The notes under the pieces were generated by a model, which worked only from the letters and a program-made list of their open reading frames with translations, was not told where the DNA came from and did not search any database. A stretch of DNA of 64,000 nucleotides from Planctomycetaceae bacterium (GTDB lineage Bacteria > Planctomycetota > Planctomycetia > Pirellulales > Thermoguttaceae), in assembly GCA_012719125.1 (NCBI GenBank), contig JAAYAY010000194.1, forward strand, positions 1 through 64,000, written 5' to 3'. The position numbers and the translations under genes were made by a program. This document shows, piece by piece, positions 24,192 through 34,274 of this stretch (positions within the stretch are counted from its first letter, which is position 1; each line of letters opens with the position of its first letter).

Positions 24192-24927
24192 TCTTGCGTC
24201 GCCGTCGGGCTGCGATGAGGCCGAGGCCGCCGAGGGCGCTCCAGATGGCGAGGGTGGTGGGCTCGGGGACGTTTTGGTAATAGAATCCCGTGGCGAAGTT
24301 ATAGGCATTGGCGTAGTTCGGGGGAGTGTTGTGAAGCGTGTCAAAGTAGTAGTCAGCATTGTAGCAGCTGCCCGTGCCAGCGTCCCTGGCGTACAGGTAG
24401 ACGTTCATTGTGAAGTCGCCCTGAACATGCCAAAGTGCACCTACATCGGAAGTGAGTGCCAAGCCCGAAGTCGTGGCGTCAGAGATCCAAGACCCCAACC
24501 CACCCATGTTGACGAGCATCAGCGTGTCGACCGTTTTCGAATAGTAATAGCCGCCGCTGTTGTGCCAAATGCTGGTTTGGCCAGTCCAGTAAGCCGTGTT
24601 GCCACTGAAGTAACTGTAGGCGAAGTTCTCTAAGCCGGTAATTTGACTGGCTGGTGATGATCCTGCCGGGTTGTTCATCGAAAGGCCGGCCGTTTGCGTA
24701 TTGTCGAGCCCAAAGTAGAGTTCGGCTGTCTGGCTCAGGTCGAAGCTGGTGTAAGTCCAATGGAGCCCACCGGACGTTGCGGGGTCTCCGTACCCGCTCC
24801 AACCGTTACCGCCGGGAGCAGGATACACGGGCCCTCCGTCAATCGTTATTGCTCCCTTTGCGTGTCCAACAAGGAGCAGGCCCACCAGAGCCGACCCGCA
24901 AACCGCCGCTCTCAGTGTTGCCTTCAT
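24115..24927 (-). CDS. PEP-CTERM protein, cassette 2, C-terminus altered by the MITE
   Basis: A 270-residue exported protein. GAAGGAGGTGC lies just upstream of ATG 24927, a strong ribosome site. The signal peptide is MKATLRAAVCGSALVGLLLVG. The interior (HWTYTSFDLSQTAELYFGLDNTQ and following) is a beta-rich sandwich unrelated to cassette 1. The PEP-CTERM tail VPEPTTLAIW to RRRRK is present, but where the sister protein ends RRRRKTA this one reads on into the inserted element for about 25 residues (SICPFCFENGPKWPDQ and so on). The added tail includes two cysteines and may affect exosortase recognition or processing. It is otherwise intact. Confidence 0.85.
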   Translation of the reverse strand: MKATLRAAVCGSALVGLLLVGHAKGAITIDGGPVYPAPGGNGWSGYGDPATSGGLHWTYTSFDLSQTAELYFGLDNTQTAGLSMNNPAGSSPASQITGLENFAYSYFSGNTAYWTGQTSIWHNSGGYYYSKTVDTLMLVNMGGLGSWISDATTSGLALTSDVGALWHVQGDFTMNVYLYARDAGTGSCYNADYYFDTLHNTPPNYANAYNFATGFYYQNVPEPTTLAIWSALGGLGLIAARRRRKSICPFCFENGPKWPDQAQFLFTWFA

Positions 24928-24950
24928 TCGGCACCTCCTTCTTCAATGCG

Positions 24951-24966
24951 TACTACTAAAGTAGTA
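24951..24966. promoter_or_regulatory. Palindrome TACTAC-TAAA-GTAGTA upstream of the second PEP-CTERM gene
   Basis: A perfect six-base inverted repeat lies about 24 bases before the ATG, immediately upstream of the ribosome site. It could be an operator or a leader hairpin. It is not present in front of the first PEP-CTERM gene. Confidence 0.4.
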
Positions 24967-25007
24967 AAGCCTACTTCCCTCCGTTAAAGCTCTATAGTCC
25001 GCCGCTC

Positions 25008-25168
25008 CCCCATTCCTGACACGAGCTCTTTCGAGAATTCCAAAATCCAGCCTGTCGAGGGGGATTGTGGTAGTTTTCTCTAGGAATCGGGGGGGATTCC
25101 TGCCCCAGGCGCAGAGCGTCAGGGGCGCTGTGGCGTCGGCTGCAGAGGACATCTTTTCGGTACCGGGT
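25008..25168. repeat. 5'-flank repeat copy B of the PEP-CTERM cassettes
   Basis: The partner of 23393-23562 with the same order of blocks, including CATTCCTGACACGAG and the G-run AATCGGGGGGG. Similarity fades after the shared GGTACC near 25165. The remaining bases up to the methyltransferase start show nothing recognisable. Confidence 0.75.
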
Positions 25169-25370
25169 AGACTGCCGCGCGCCCCACGGAGACACCAGCA
25201 AGAACGGTGTTGGGCAAAGGCGATTTGACGGATGGCACGCAGTCACTGAGAGAGGCCCCATCGGTTTGACTTCCCTGGGCCGCCAAGTCAAGCTGATTGC
25301 AGCGCCGTCAGGCTCAGACCGGCTTGGAGTCCACATCGAACAGCTACTTCACCTGTAGGGGAACTTGTGC

Positions 25371-26372
25371 ATGAAGAGATTCACACTTCGCCAGCTTGTT
25401 CTATGCTGTGGGCTCAGCGTTGCCGTCACGGTGGGACTAGGCGTGTTCGTCAGGGCCATGCAGTGGCAACTGGTGATGGATCGTGTCTTGGCGCAGTTGC
25501 ATCCAAGGCTGCCAGCTCTCATTGGCGAACAACAGCCAGACGCTCGCCCCCTCTTCGAAGACTGGTTCATCGACCAGAACGAATACCTCCTTGAGAAGGA
25601 CGCCTACTACCGCAACCTGCCCCCGCAGGACCTCCAGGAAATGCGTCTGGCCGAGCAGGCGAAGGTCCTGGAAGCCTACGAAGAGGACCCGGCAGGTTTT
25701 CTCCACGAATACAACGGAATCTGGCGAACCTGGCTCTTTGATGCGGTCGTTGATGGAAAGAACCTGGTGCGCGTCGGCAGATCGGGGGACGGCGGCAAAT
25801 GGGTGAGCGATCCCCAGAACTTGAGGCCGGGAGCGGTGATCTACTCGGTCGGCGTCGGCACGGACATCTCATTCGACGTGGAGATGGCGGGGCTCTTCGG
25901 CTGCGAGGTTCATGCCTTTGATCCGGCCCCGTCCGTCGAGCGGTCTTTCTCCGATTACCATCCCGGGCAGCCGGTCGGCAAAGGGAAGTTCTGGTATCAC
26001 CCGGTCGGCTTGGGACCGATTTCGACCGATCCCGCCAGTGCCGACGAACTGATCATCGAAGACCACAAATGTCCGGTCAAGCGCCTCAGTGAGCTTGCTG
26101 CCGAGCTGGGACACGACCGTGTAGACATCCTGAAGATCGATATTGAGGGGGGAGAAATGGCAGCTTTGATGGAGATGCTCTCGTCGCGGACGCTTGAGAA
26201 ACTGTCGGTTGAGCAACTGCTGGTGGAGTTCCATTTCTGGGATGACGAGCACTGGAGTTCTTTTGTGCAGATTCTCGGCCTGCTTCGTGAGCAGGGCTAC
26301 CTGCTCTTCCGAAAGGAGTTCAACCTGTCTCACACGTCGTGTGCGGAGTTCGCTTTCCTTCGCGCGGAGTAG
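25371..26372 (+). CDS. Membrane-anchored SAM-dependent methyltransferase-like protein (FkbM/METTL24 type)
   Basis: ATG 25371 is chosen over the upstream TTG because AGGGGA lies eight bases before it. Residues 10-30 form a hydrophobic signal-anchor. The C-terminal 200 residues are a Rossmann-like methyltransferase. VIYSVGVGTDISFDVEMA with EVHAFDPAP gives motif I and the acidic residue binding SAM ribose, and VDILKIDIEGGEMAAL is the late acidic motif typical of the FkbM and METTL24-like families. These usually methylate sugars or other small acceptors at membranes. The 140-residue helical linker between anchor and enzyme (YLLEKDAYYRNLPPQDLQEM) is unrecognised. No partner gene indicates the substrate. 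Confidence 0.75.
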   Translation: MKRFTLRQLVLCCGLSVAVTVGLGVFVRAMQWQLVMDRVLAQLHPRLPALIGEQQPDARPLFEDWFIDQNEYLLEKDAYYRNLPPQDLQEMRLAEQAKVLEAYEEDPAGFLHEYNGIWRTWLFDAVVDGKNLVRVGRSGDGGKWVSDPQNLRPGAVIYSVGVGTDISFDVEMAGLFGCEVHAFDPAPSVERSFSDYHPGQPVGKGKFWYHPVGLGPISTDPASADELIIEDHKCPVKRLSELAAELGHDRVDILKIDIEGGEMAALMEMLSSRTLEKLSVEQLLVEFHFWDDEHWSSFVQILGLLREQGYLLFRKEFNLSHTSCAEFAFLRAE

Positions 26373-26770
26373 ACGTGCAACCCATCCCTCGACCGGATCC
26401 ACTCGCGAATTCGTTCAGGCTTGCCGCTGCTGCCCATCTCCTGATACTGGCTGGTAAGATCGCCGGGCATTCCGCCGGGCAGGTGGCCCGGTCCGGCATT
26501 GACGCCGTTGAGCGGGGTGACCAGCTTCCGTGTCAACGAGGCGTCCACACGAAGCAGCGTCGGCGTCCGGACCGCGTCTGGCGGAGCCCTGCCCCCCCCT
26601 TCTGGGCACAAGGCATGCAGAGCCGGCCACGCACGGGTATCATGAAATGCCGGCTTGACCTGTGCGGTCGCCGTCCTGGAAACGGTCGTTTCCCCCGGCC
26701 TCACCCATACCCCCGCACGATGACAACTCGGCCTCGCGCCGCCATCCATCCTCATTCCGGAGTCTGTCCC
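26373..26770. other. Gene-free stretch upstream of the Gfo/Idh/MocA gene
   Basis: No gene, repeat or clear promoter is visible. The oxidoreductase frame is open through most of this stretch, but that upstream translation lacks any signal peptide or family similarity, whereas ATG 26771 opens a proper Tat signal. I read it as untranslated leader and spacer. Confidence 0.4.
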
Positions 26771-28222
<1,452 letters not shown>

Positions 28223-28255
28223 GTCAATCGGGCCTCCCTGTGAACAACGGTCAAA

Positions 28256-28285
28256 GCGGCGTCCCCCAACCGGGCAGGACGCCGC
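28256..28285 (+). terminator. Strong hairpin after the Gfo/Idh/MocA gene
   Basis: GCGGCGTCC and GGACGCCGC form a perfect nine-base stem around a 12-base loop, 34 bases after the stop, followed by TTCCGTTT. It is probably an intrinsic terminator with an imperfect T-run. Confidence 0.6.
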
Positions 28286-28462
28286 TTCCGTTTGCGCACA
28301 GATCTTCTGAGCCGGAAGAAGACAATTCCGCCTTGCGGCTTGTTCTCCGGGCATCGTCTGGGGTATCCTGATTCGCGGCTTGGTGAGACACCCCACAAGA
28401 CGACGCTGTTGTCGAGTGGATAATCGTATTCCACTTTCGCGCAACTCAAGGGGGATACTGCC

Positions 28463-31400
28463 ATGAAATCGTGGTTGCTGCGTTGCCTGGGCCTGGCTGT
28501 CGTTGCCTGTTGGATCACCCCTGCCGCCGCTACGGCAGCCACCGTCCAAGAGCGATACTACGCTCACCCCGCGGTGCATGACCCACACGGAGTCATCGCG
28601 CCCTGGTACCAGGGGCAGAACGGCGTCTGCGATTTCCGCGTCCGTGTCGCGGCCGAGACCCTCAAACGCTATCCATGGGTGGCTCCGCCGGACGCCGTCT
28701 GCGCCGCTCCCCACTACATCTTCAACGGCCATTGGAAGATCGCCGCCGACGGCACGATCACCCCGGTCCCCATCCAGAACTGGGCTAACGGCGACCTGGG
28801 CCAACGGGCCGCCTATGTGCTGTCGGGATTTGTCGACTACTATCGCTACAGCGGCGATCCCGCGGCCGTCGCACACCTCACCTGGCAGGCCGACGCCCTT
28901 CTCGACTACGGCCTCACGCCCGACGATCACCCCTGGCCGCGGTTTCTCGTCAGCGTGCCCACCGAGGGCAAACCCTACGGCGTCTCCAACCCCTCGGGAA
29001 TGATCCAACTCGATATCGTGGCCGAGGTGGGGCTGGGACTCCTGCGGGCCTACCAGGTGACGGGCGACGCCAGATGGTTCGAGGCCTGCCGGCATTGGGG
29101 CGATCTGCTGGCCGCCAAACGAAACCGCCGCCCCGGCGAGGCCCCCTGGGGACGCTACGCCAACCCGGAATCGGCAAAGTGGAAAGACGACAAGCAGACG
29201 GGCGGCGTGGTCTTCCTGCTCTATTTCTTCGACGAACTGATCCGCCTGGGATACCGTGGCGAGGGTGACGAAATCGTCGCGGCTCGCGACGCCGGCCGAG
29301 CGTGGTTCCGCGACCAGTTGTTGCCCCACTGGACCGTTAACGACGTCTGGGGACGCAACTACTGGGACTGGGCCGACCCGGTCCAGGCGGAAAACGTCAC
29401 CGAGTTCGCCGCCCGCTACATGATCGACAACAAGGAGTGCTTCCCGAATTGGAGAAACGACGCCCGCAATATCCTCTCCCTGTTTCTGAACCACACCAGC
29501 GTGTGCCCAAAATCGGCAGGCGAAGTCTACAGCGGGGCGTGGGCCTATCCCGAGTCGTGCGGATGCTGCGGCCGATCGCTGTGGTACGGTCCCATGGAAC
29601 TGGCAGTGCCGCTGGCCCAACTCGGCGTCGAGGCCCGGGACCCGTGGGCGACGGAGCTGGCCCGCCGAATGCAGATCCTCGCGACCTACGACGGGCACGA
29701 GACGGGCGTTTCTGAAGACAACATCGACGGCGGGTTCGTCGTCAACGACAACTGGTTCAAGATCGCCCATCCCATGGCCCTCAAACACCTGCTGGCAACC
29801 ATCGCCTGGATGCCGGAATGCTTCGCCCCGGCCAGGGAGAATCACATCATCCAGAGCACGGCCGTCGTGAACTCGGTCACCTACGGGGCCGGCCGCATCG
29901 ACTTCTCCACCTTCGACGCCCCGCCTCGCACGACCACCGTCCTCCGCCTGGCCTTCGAGCCCGACACGGTCTCCGACGCCGGCGGCTCTCCGCTCCCCTC
30001 GCGCGGCGACCTGAACCAGAACGGCTACCTCTTGAAGCCGCTGCCCGCAGGCGACTATCTTGTGACCATCCGCCACGATGGCATCCGGCAGATCCGCGTG
30101 GAGGGAGGCAGCAAGGACCCGGCCGTACGGCTGACACCGCGACAAGACGCGTTCACCTTGGACGGCCCATGGTCGGCCGACGCTGCAGCCGGTGAACCAA
30201 CAACTCTCGTGGGACAGGTTTGTAACCTGTCCGGACAGGATGCAATCCTGTCCTACGACCCGACACCTGCCCATGGTGCCACTTTCACGACCGTGCAGAA
30301 CGGCGCTTCGATGACCGTCCGCTTCACCGGCAACCAGGTTCGCGTGACCGGCGACGTCGGACCGGACGGCGGACAGGCCGAGGTCTTCCTGGACGGCACC
30401 CGACAGCTCGTCGGCATCGACTACTGGAACCCCAAGCCCCGCACCGCCCAGGTGGTCTACTATCGCAACGGCCTCTCGAACGAAGACCACACGCTCAAGA
30501 TCGTCGCCCTGGGCAAGGGGAATCCCTATTCCCGGGGCACCAAGGTGAAGGCGGGGCCGGTCTTCTACTCGGCGGCCGCCGCCGGCCAGGAGTATGGCGC
30601 CGGAGGCGGGCCGACCGGCACGCAACGGATGGTCTTCGGCTACCCCGGGCGCGAGGATCTCAAGGACTCCGGGGGAAATCTCTGGCGCCCCGGCACCGAG
30701 TTCGTCATCCGCCTCGGGTCGAAGAAAGACAGCGTGGCCGAAAGTTGGTGGACGACACCCGTCGAGCAACCGATCCTGGGTACGAAAGACGCCGATCTCT
30801 ACCGCTACGGCATCCACGGCCGCGAGTTCTGCGTGAACGTGACCGTGGGCCCCGGCACCTACGGCGTGCGGCTCAAGTTCGCCGCAACACGCGGGCTGGA
30901 CACGGGCGCCAGTTGCGTCACCGTCGCCGTCAACGGCCGCGAGGTCGTTCGCAAGATGGATGTCGCCGCGACCGCTGGCGGTCCGAACCGTGCCGCGGAT
31001 CTCGTCTTTCCTGGGATCGCTCCCCGTAACGGCGTGATCGATCTTCGCTTCACCGGCGGCGACCCGGACCTCGGCGTCCTCGGCGAGGCGTTCGTCCAGG
31101 CCATTGAAGTGGGCCCCGAAGTCGGCGGCGAAAGTGCCACGCCGGTGTGCGTTCTCGGCCGCAACCTCCTCCGCAACGCAGGTTTCGAAGACGGGCTGCC
31201 CAAGACCGGCAGCGAGCCGGCGCCGCGCATCGGCGTCTGGCGGTTCACGCCCCAGCCCGGCGGCAGCATGCGGATCGAACGTGAACCGGAATCGAAAACC
31301 GCCCTCCGCATCTCCGGCAAGGGCCGGAGCCGGCTGGTTCAGGAAGTGGCCGTCCGCCCGAAAAGCACCTACCGCGGCTCGGTATGGACACTCGCCCGCT

Positions 31401-32461
31401 GCCAGAACGCACAGACTGCGGAAACCTCGGCCGGACTGGTCCTCGAAGAGCTCGACGAGGCCGGCAACCTGCTCGCCACCCACCCCAAGGCGACTGCGAA
31501 CGAGCCGGCGACCTTCTGTTACGTCTCCCGTGAAATCACCACCACCGCCATAACCGGCCGACTCCGCTTCGTGCTCGATACGACCCTGGCAGGCGATGAG
31601 CCCGGAGTCTCGGTGACCTGCGATCAGTGCCAGTTGGACGGTCCTCCGGCTCCCGCAACCGTGAGCGGACGGGTCGCCGACGAGAAGAACCGCCCGCTGG
31701 CCGGCGCCCTGGTGAGTGCGGGCGAGCAGTCCGTGCGTACGGATGCCGAAGGAGAGTACGAACTCACCGGCTTGAGCGACCAGACGGCGGCCGCCCTGCG
31801 GGTCGAGAAACAGGGCTACTACGGCCAGACGAAGAACAGCGTACTCGCGGCCGGCGAGAACCACATCGACTTCGCCCTCCCCGCCCGGCCCGGCAAGAAC
31901 CTCCTCTCCAACGGCGACTTCGAACAAGGCTTTCCCGCTGCCCGCAGCATGGAACACGGACGGGCGGGAGACCGCGGGGCGTGGAAGTTCTCCTTCTCGC
32001 CCGGCCCGGCCTGCTACATCTACCCGGAGTCGATCTACACCTGGCGAAAGCCGCGCATCTTCGAGGGCAAGGAGGCAATCAGCCACGTGACCGACGGCGG
32101 CGGCGAGTTGCGGCTCTCCCAGGACGTCGTGGTCGATGCCAGCGTGCCGCTCACCGCCTCGGCCTGGGTCCAGGGGCTCGACGTGGCCGGCCAGGGGCAG
32201 GGCTTCGGCGCCGGGGCCGACGATTTCGCCGGCATCCAGATCCAGGAGTTCGACGAGCAAGGCCGCGAGGTCGCCGGCCCAAGAAACGCCGGCATCAGCA
32301 AGGCAACGTCCGCATTCGAACGTGTGACCTGCACCTGGACCACCAGCCCCAAGACGGTCAAGGTCCGTTTCACCCTCTTGAGCAAGATTGCGTGTATTTG
32401 GAAAGAGGGAGCCGCGATCTACGACGAGTGCTCCCTGGAAGCGGCATCGGCCGACCAGTAG
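28463..32461 (+). CDS. Secreted 1332-aa alpha/alpha-toroid protein with malectin-like and CBM-like modules
   Basis: The signal peptide is MKSWLLRCLGLAVVACWITPAAA. Residues about 60-470 look like an alpha/alpha toroid of the kind used by glycoside hydrolases and polysaccharide lyases (DARWFEACRHWGDLLAAK, GGVVFLLYFFDELI). A short repeat-encoded insert lies at 583-598. Then come a beta-sandwich (about 600-700), a malectin-like domain (about 740-900), a CBM4/9-like module opening NLLRNAGFEDGLP (about 905), a carboxypeptidase-regulatory-like beta domain (VSGRVADEKNRPLAGALVSAG, about 1070-1140) and a second CBM4/9-like module (NLLSNGDFEQGFP). It is probably a sugar-binding or sugar-degrading surface protein. 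The catalytic residues are not identified and the enzyme class is open. Confidence 0.7.
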   Translation: MKSWLLRCLGLAVVACWITPAAATAATVQERYYAHPAVHDPHGVIAPWYQGQNGVCDFRVRVAAETLKRYPWVAPPDAVCAAPHYIFNGHWKIAADGTITPVPIQNWANGDLGQRAAYVLSGFVDYYRYSGDPAAVAHLTWQADALLDYGLTPDDHPWPRFLVSVPTEGKPYGVSNPSGMIQLDIVAEVGLGLLRAYQVTGDARWFEACRHWGDLLAAKRNRRPGEAPWGRYANPESAKWKDDKQTGGVVFLLYFFDELIRLGYRGEGDEIVAARDAGRAWFRDQLLPHWTVNDVWGRNYWDWADPVQAENVTEFAARYMIDNKECFPNWRNDARNILSLFLNHTSVCPKSAGEVYSGAWAYPESCGCCGRSLWYGPMELAVPLAQLGVEARDPWATELARRMQILATYDGHETGVSEDNIDGGFVVNDNWFKIAHPMALKHLLATIAWMPECFAPARENHIIQSTAVVNSVTYGAGRIDFSTFDAPPRTTTVLRLAFEPDTVSDAGGSPLPSRGDLNQNGYLLKPLPAGDYLVTIRHDGIRQIRVEGGSKDPAVRLTPRQDAFTLDGPWSADAAAGEPTTLVGQVCNLSGQDAILSYDPTPAHGATFTTVQNGASMTVRFTGNQVRVTGDVGPDGGQAEVFLDGTRQLVGIDYWNPKPRTAQVVYYRNGLSNEDHTLKIVALGKGNPYSRGTKVKAGPVFYSAAAAGQEYGAGGGPTGTQRMVFGYPGREDLKDSGGNLWRPGTEFVIRLGSKKDSVAESWWTTPVEQPILGTKDADLYRYGIHGREFCVNVTVGPGTYGVRLKFAATRGLDTGASCVTVAVNGREVVRKMDVAATAGGPNRAADLVFPGIAPRNGVIDLRFTGGDPDLGVLGEAFVQAIEVGPEVGGESATPVCVLGRNLLRNAGFEDGLPKTGSEPAPRIGVWRFTPQPGGSMRIEREPESKTALRISGKGRSRLVQEVAVRPKSTYRGSVWTLARCQNAQTAETSAGLVLEELDEAGNLLATHPKATANEPATFCYVSREITTTAITGRLRFVLDTTLAGDEPGVSVTCDQCQLDGPPAPATVSGRVADEKNRPLAGALVSAGEQSVRTDAEGEYELTGLSDQTAAALRVEKQGYYGQTKNSVLAAGENHIDFALPARPGKNLLSNGDFEQGFPAARSMEHGRAGDRGAWKFSFSPGPACYIYPESIYTWRKPRIFEGKEAISHVTDGGGELRLSQDVVVDASVPLTASAWVQGLDVAGQGQGFGAGADDFAGIQIQEFDEQGREVAGPRNAGISKATSAFERVTCTWTTSPKTVKVRFTLLSKIACIWKEGAAIYDECSLEAASADQ
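30207..30258. repeat. Double palindromic repeat embedded in a coding sequence
   Basis: Two adjacent palindromes, GGACAGGTT-TGT-AACCTGTCC and GGACAGGAT-GCA-ATCCTGTCC, are enclosed by TCGT and ACGA. The unit resembles repeats that recur between and within planctomycete genes, translated here as VGQVCNLSGQ and so on. It sits in frame at residues 583-598 of the toroid/CBM protein, between two domains. Confidence 0.8.
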
Positions 32462-32497
32462 CCCGACGGCCGTCGCACCGGCAAGGAGAGCGTGTCG

Positions 32498-33574
32498 ATG
32501 AAACTCGCAGCCAAACCCGACCTGGCGGAGGTGCTGGCCCGGTTTGAGGCCTGGTGGGAGTGCCGCCCGCTCGATCGCTCCCTGGTGACGATCGACGTGG
32601 AACCTGCCCGCCCGCCCAAGCTGCCCGACAAGCGGCACGGCAGCCTCCGCCAGCGCTGGATGGACGCCGACTACGTGCTCGACTGCGTCGAAGCCCGCAT
32701 CGAGAGCGGCGTCTTCCTGGCGGAGACGTTCCCCACCTACATGCCCTTTCTCGGGCCCGAGGTCTGCGCGACCCTGTTCGGCGCGGAACTCAAGTTCAAG
32801 AACGAAGAAACCAGCTACTCGGTCCCCGTCGCCCGCAGCGTCCGCGACATCCTTGGCATGACGCCCGACTTCTCCGGCCAGTACTGGGAGAAGATCCGCC
32901 AGTTGACCGACCTGTCGCTCGAGCGGGGCCGCAGCCGATGGATCACCGGCGTGACCGACCTGCACACCAACGGCGACCTGCTGGCCGCCCTGCGCGACCC
33001 GCAGCAATTGTGCCTCGACTGCGCCGACGATCGCGAAGGCGTCCGGCTGGCATGCGAGCACGTGACCGACTGGTTCGCGGCCGTCTTCGACGACCTCTAC
33101 GATCGGATCGCCGCGGCCGGCCAGCCCTGCACCACCTGGACCCCGGCCCTGGCCATGGCTCCCTGGTACACCATCTCCTGCGACTTCATCTGCATGATCT
33201 CGCCGCTCACCTTCCGCGAGGCAATCCTCCCCTCGATCCGCCGCGAAATGGAGCACATGAAATACAACCTCTTCCACCTCGACGGGCCCGGCGCACTGAA
33301 ACACCTCGACGCCCTCCTCGAACTCGACGATCTCGACGCCATCCAATGGGTCTACGGCGCCGGCGCCGGCCCGGCCTCCCGCTGGATCGACGTCTACCGC
33401 AAGATCCAAAACGCCGGCAAGTCCCTCCAGATCGTCGGCTACTCGGGCCTCGACGAATTCCGCCAAGTAGCCCCGCATCTGACCCCCGCCGGCCTGTGGC
33501 TCTGGCCAATCGGCACGTATCAGCAGGCCGAGGCGGAGGAGTTTGTGCGGTGGGTGGAGGAATGGGGCGGATGA
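32498..33574 (+). CDS. Uroporphyrinogen-decarboxylase-like TIM-barrel protein
   Basis: A 358-residue cytosolic protein with the plan of the URO-D/MtaA superfamily: GVTDLHTNGDLLAALRDPQQLCLD, ISCDFICMISPLTFREAILPSIRREMEHM, YNLFHLDGPGALKHLDALLEL, and IQWVYGAGAGPASRWIDVYRKIQNAGKSLQI. In planctomycetes such proteins sit in sugar or corrinoid-methyl loci, and most do not decarboxylate uroporphyrinogen. The true hemE motifs (R-Q-A-G-R) are absent, so a different reaction is likely, possibly methyl transfer. ATG 32498 is favoured over GTG 32492 because AAGGAG stands nine bases before it. It starts 36 bases after the toroid/CBM gene and is probably co-transcribed with it. Confidence 0.7.
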   Translation: MKLAAKPDLAEVLARFEAWWECRPLDRSLVTIDVEPARPPKLPDKRHGSLRQRWMDADYVLDCVEARIESGVFLAETFPTYMPFLGPEVCATLFGAELKFKNEETSYSVPVARSVRDILGMTPDFSGQYWEKIRQLTDLSLERGRSRWITGVTDLHTNGDLLAALRDPQQLCLDCADDREGVRLACEHVTDWFAAVFDDLYDRIAAAGQPCTTWTPALAMAPWYTISCDFICMISPLTFREAILPSIRREMEHMKYNLFHLDGPGALKHLDALLELDDLDAIQWVYGAGAGPASRWIDVYRKIQNAGKSLQIVGYSGLDEFRQVAPHLTPAGLWLWPIGTYQQAEAEEFVRWVEEWGG

Positions 33575-34274
33575 GGTCTTGGGTGGCGGACATGGGGCTT
33601 TGAGCTATGAGCTTTGAGCTGCTAAGAGTTTTGGCAAGGGAATGGGGACAAGGGAATATTGCGGGGGTTGGACATGAGCTGCACTTTCGGAAATTGGCCG
33701 TCGGCCGTTAACGATACCAAAACCCTCAAAACGATTCATGCACGCTTGCCGGAAGGACACCGATAAACTGAAACACAAACTGGACCATATCTGCTGCCAT
33801 CCTACCAAATGCATCGTGCGACCTCTGATGACGATAGGATAGGGTGGCAGCGCAAGTGGAGTCAAGCACCTGGGTGAAGCGGTCCCAAGGGAGAGTCCCA
33901 TCAAACCTTCGGCTCTCGATCCAAGGTCGTCGTATTCTCAATCGCATCAATCACTTCAACATCCGAGTGCTAATATGCTATTTGTGAAATCATAATGGTA
34001 GGTTCCCGTGGCAACGGCGTTAGGTCGCCCAAAGTGGAAGGCGAGTCTTCCCAAGAACCCGCTTCACCCTATGTTCTGCCGAAAGTATTTGTGCTTGCCG
34101 CAGCATCTGCAGGAGACAAGTGGGTGACCGCGCACGGTGCTCGTCTGGACGGTGCGAAAGAAAGTCGGAAATTCTCTGATATCCTTTGACGGGTACCGCT
34201 GTCTCGCGTGGATTAGTTATGTGGAGCAGAGGTGCTGTTTCAGGACTATCTGTAGGGGACTTCATGAGTAGTTG
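33575..34274. other. Gene-free 700-base gap
   Basis: I see no gene with a supported start, family or codon pattern. CTTTGAGCT is repeated at 33599-33607 and 33613-33621 just after the UroD-like gene. The rest is of mixed composition and more AT-rich than its surroundings, possibly old degraded coding sequence. It separates convergent transcription units. Confidence 0.4.
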
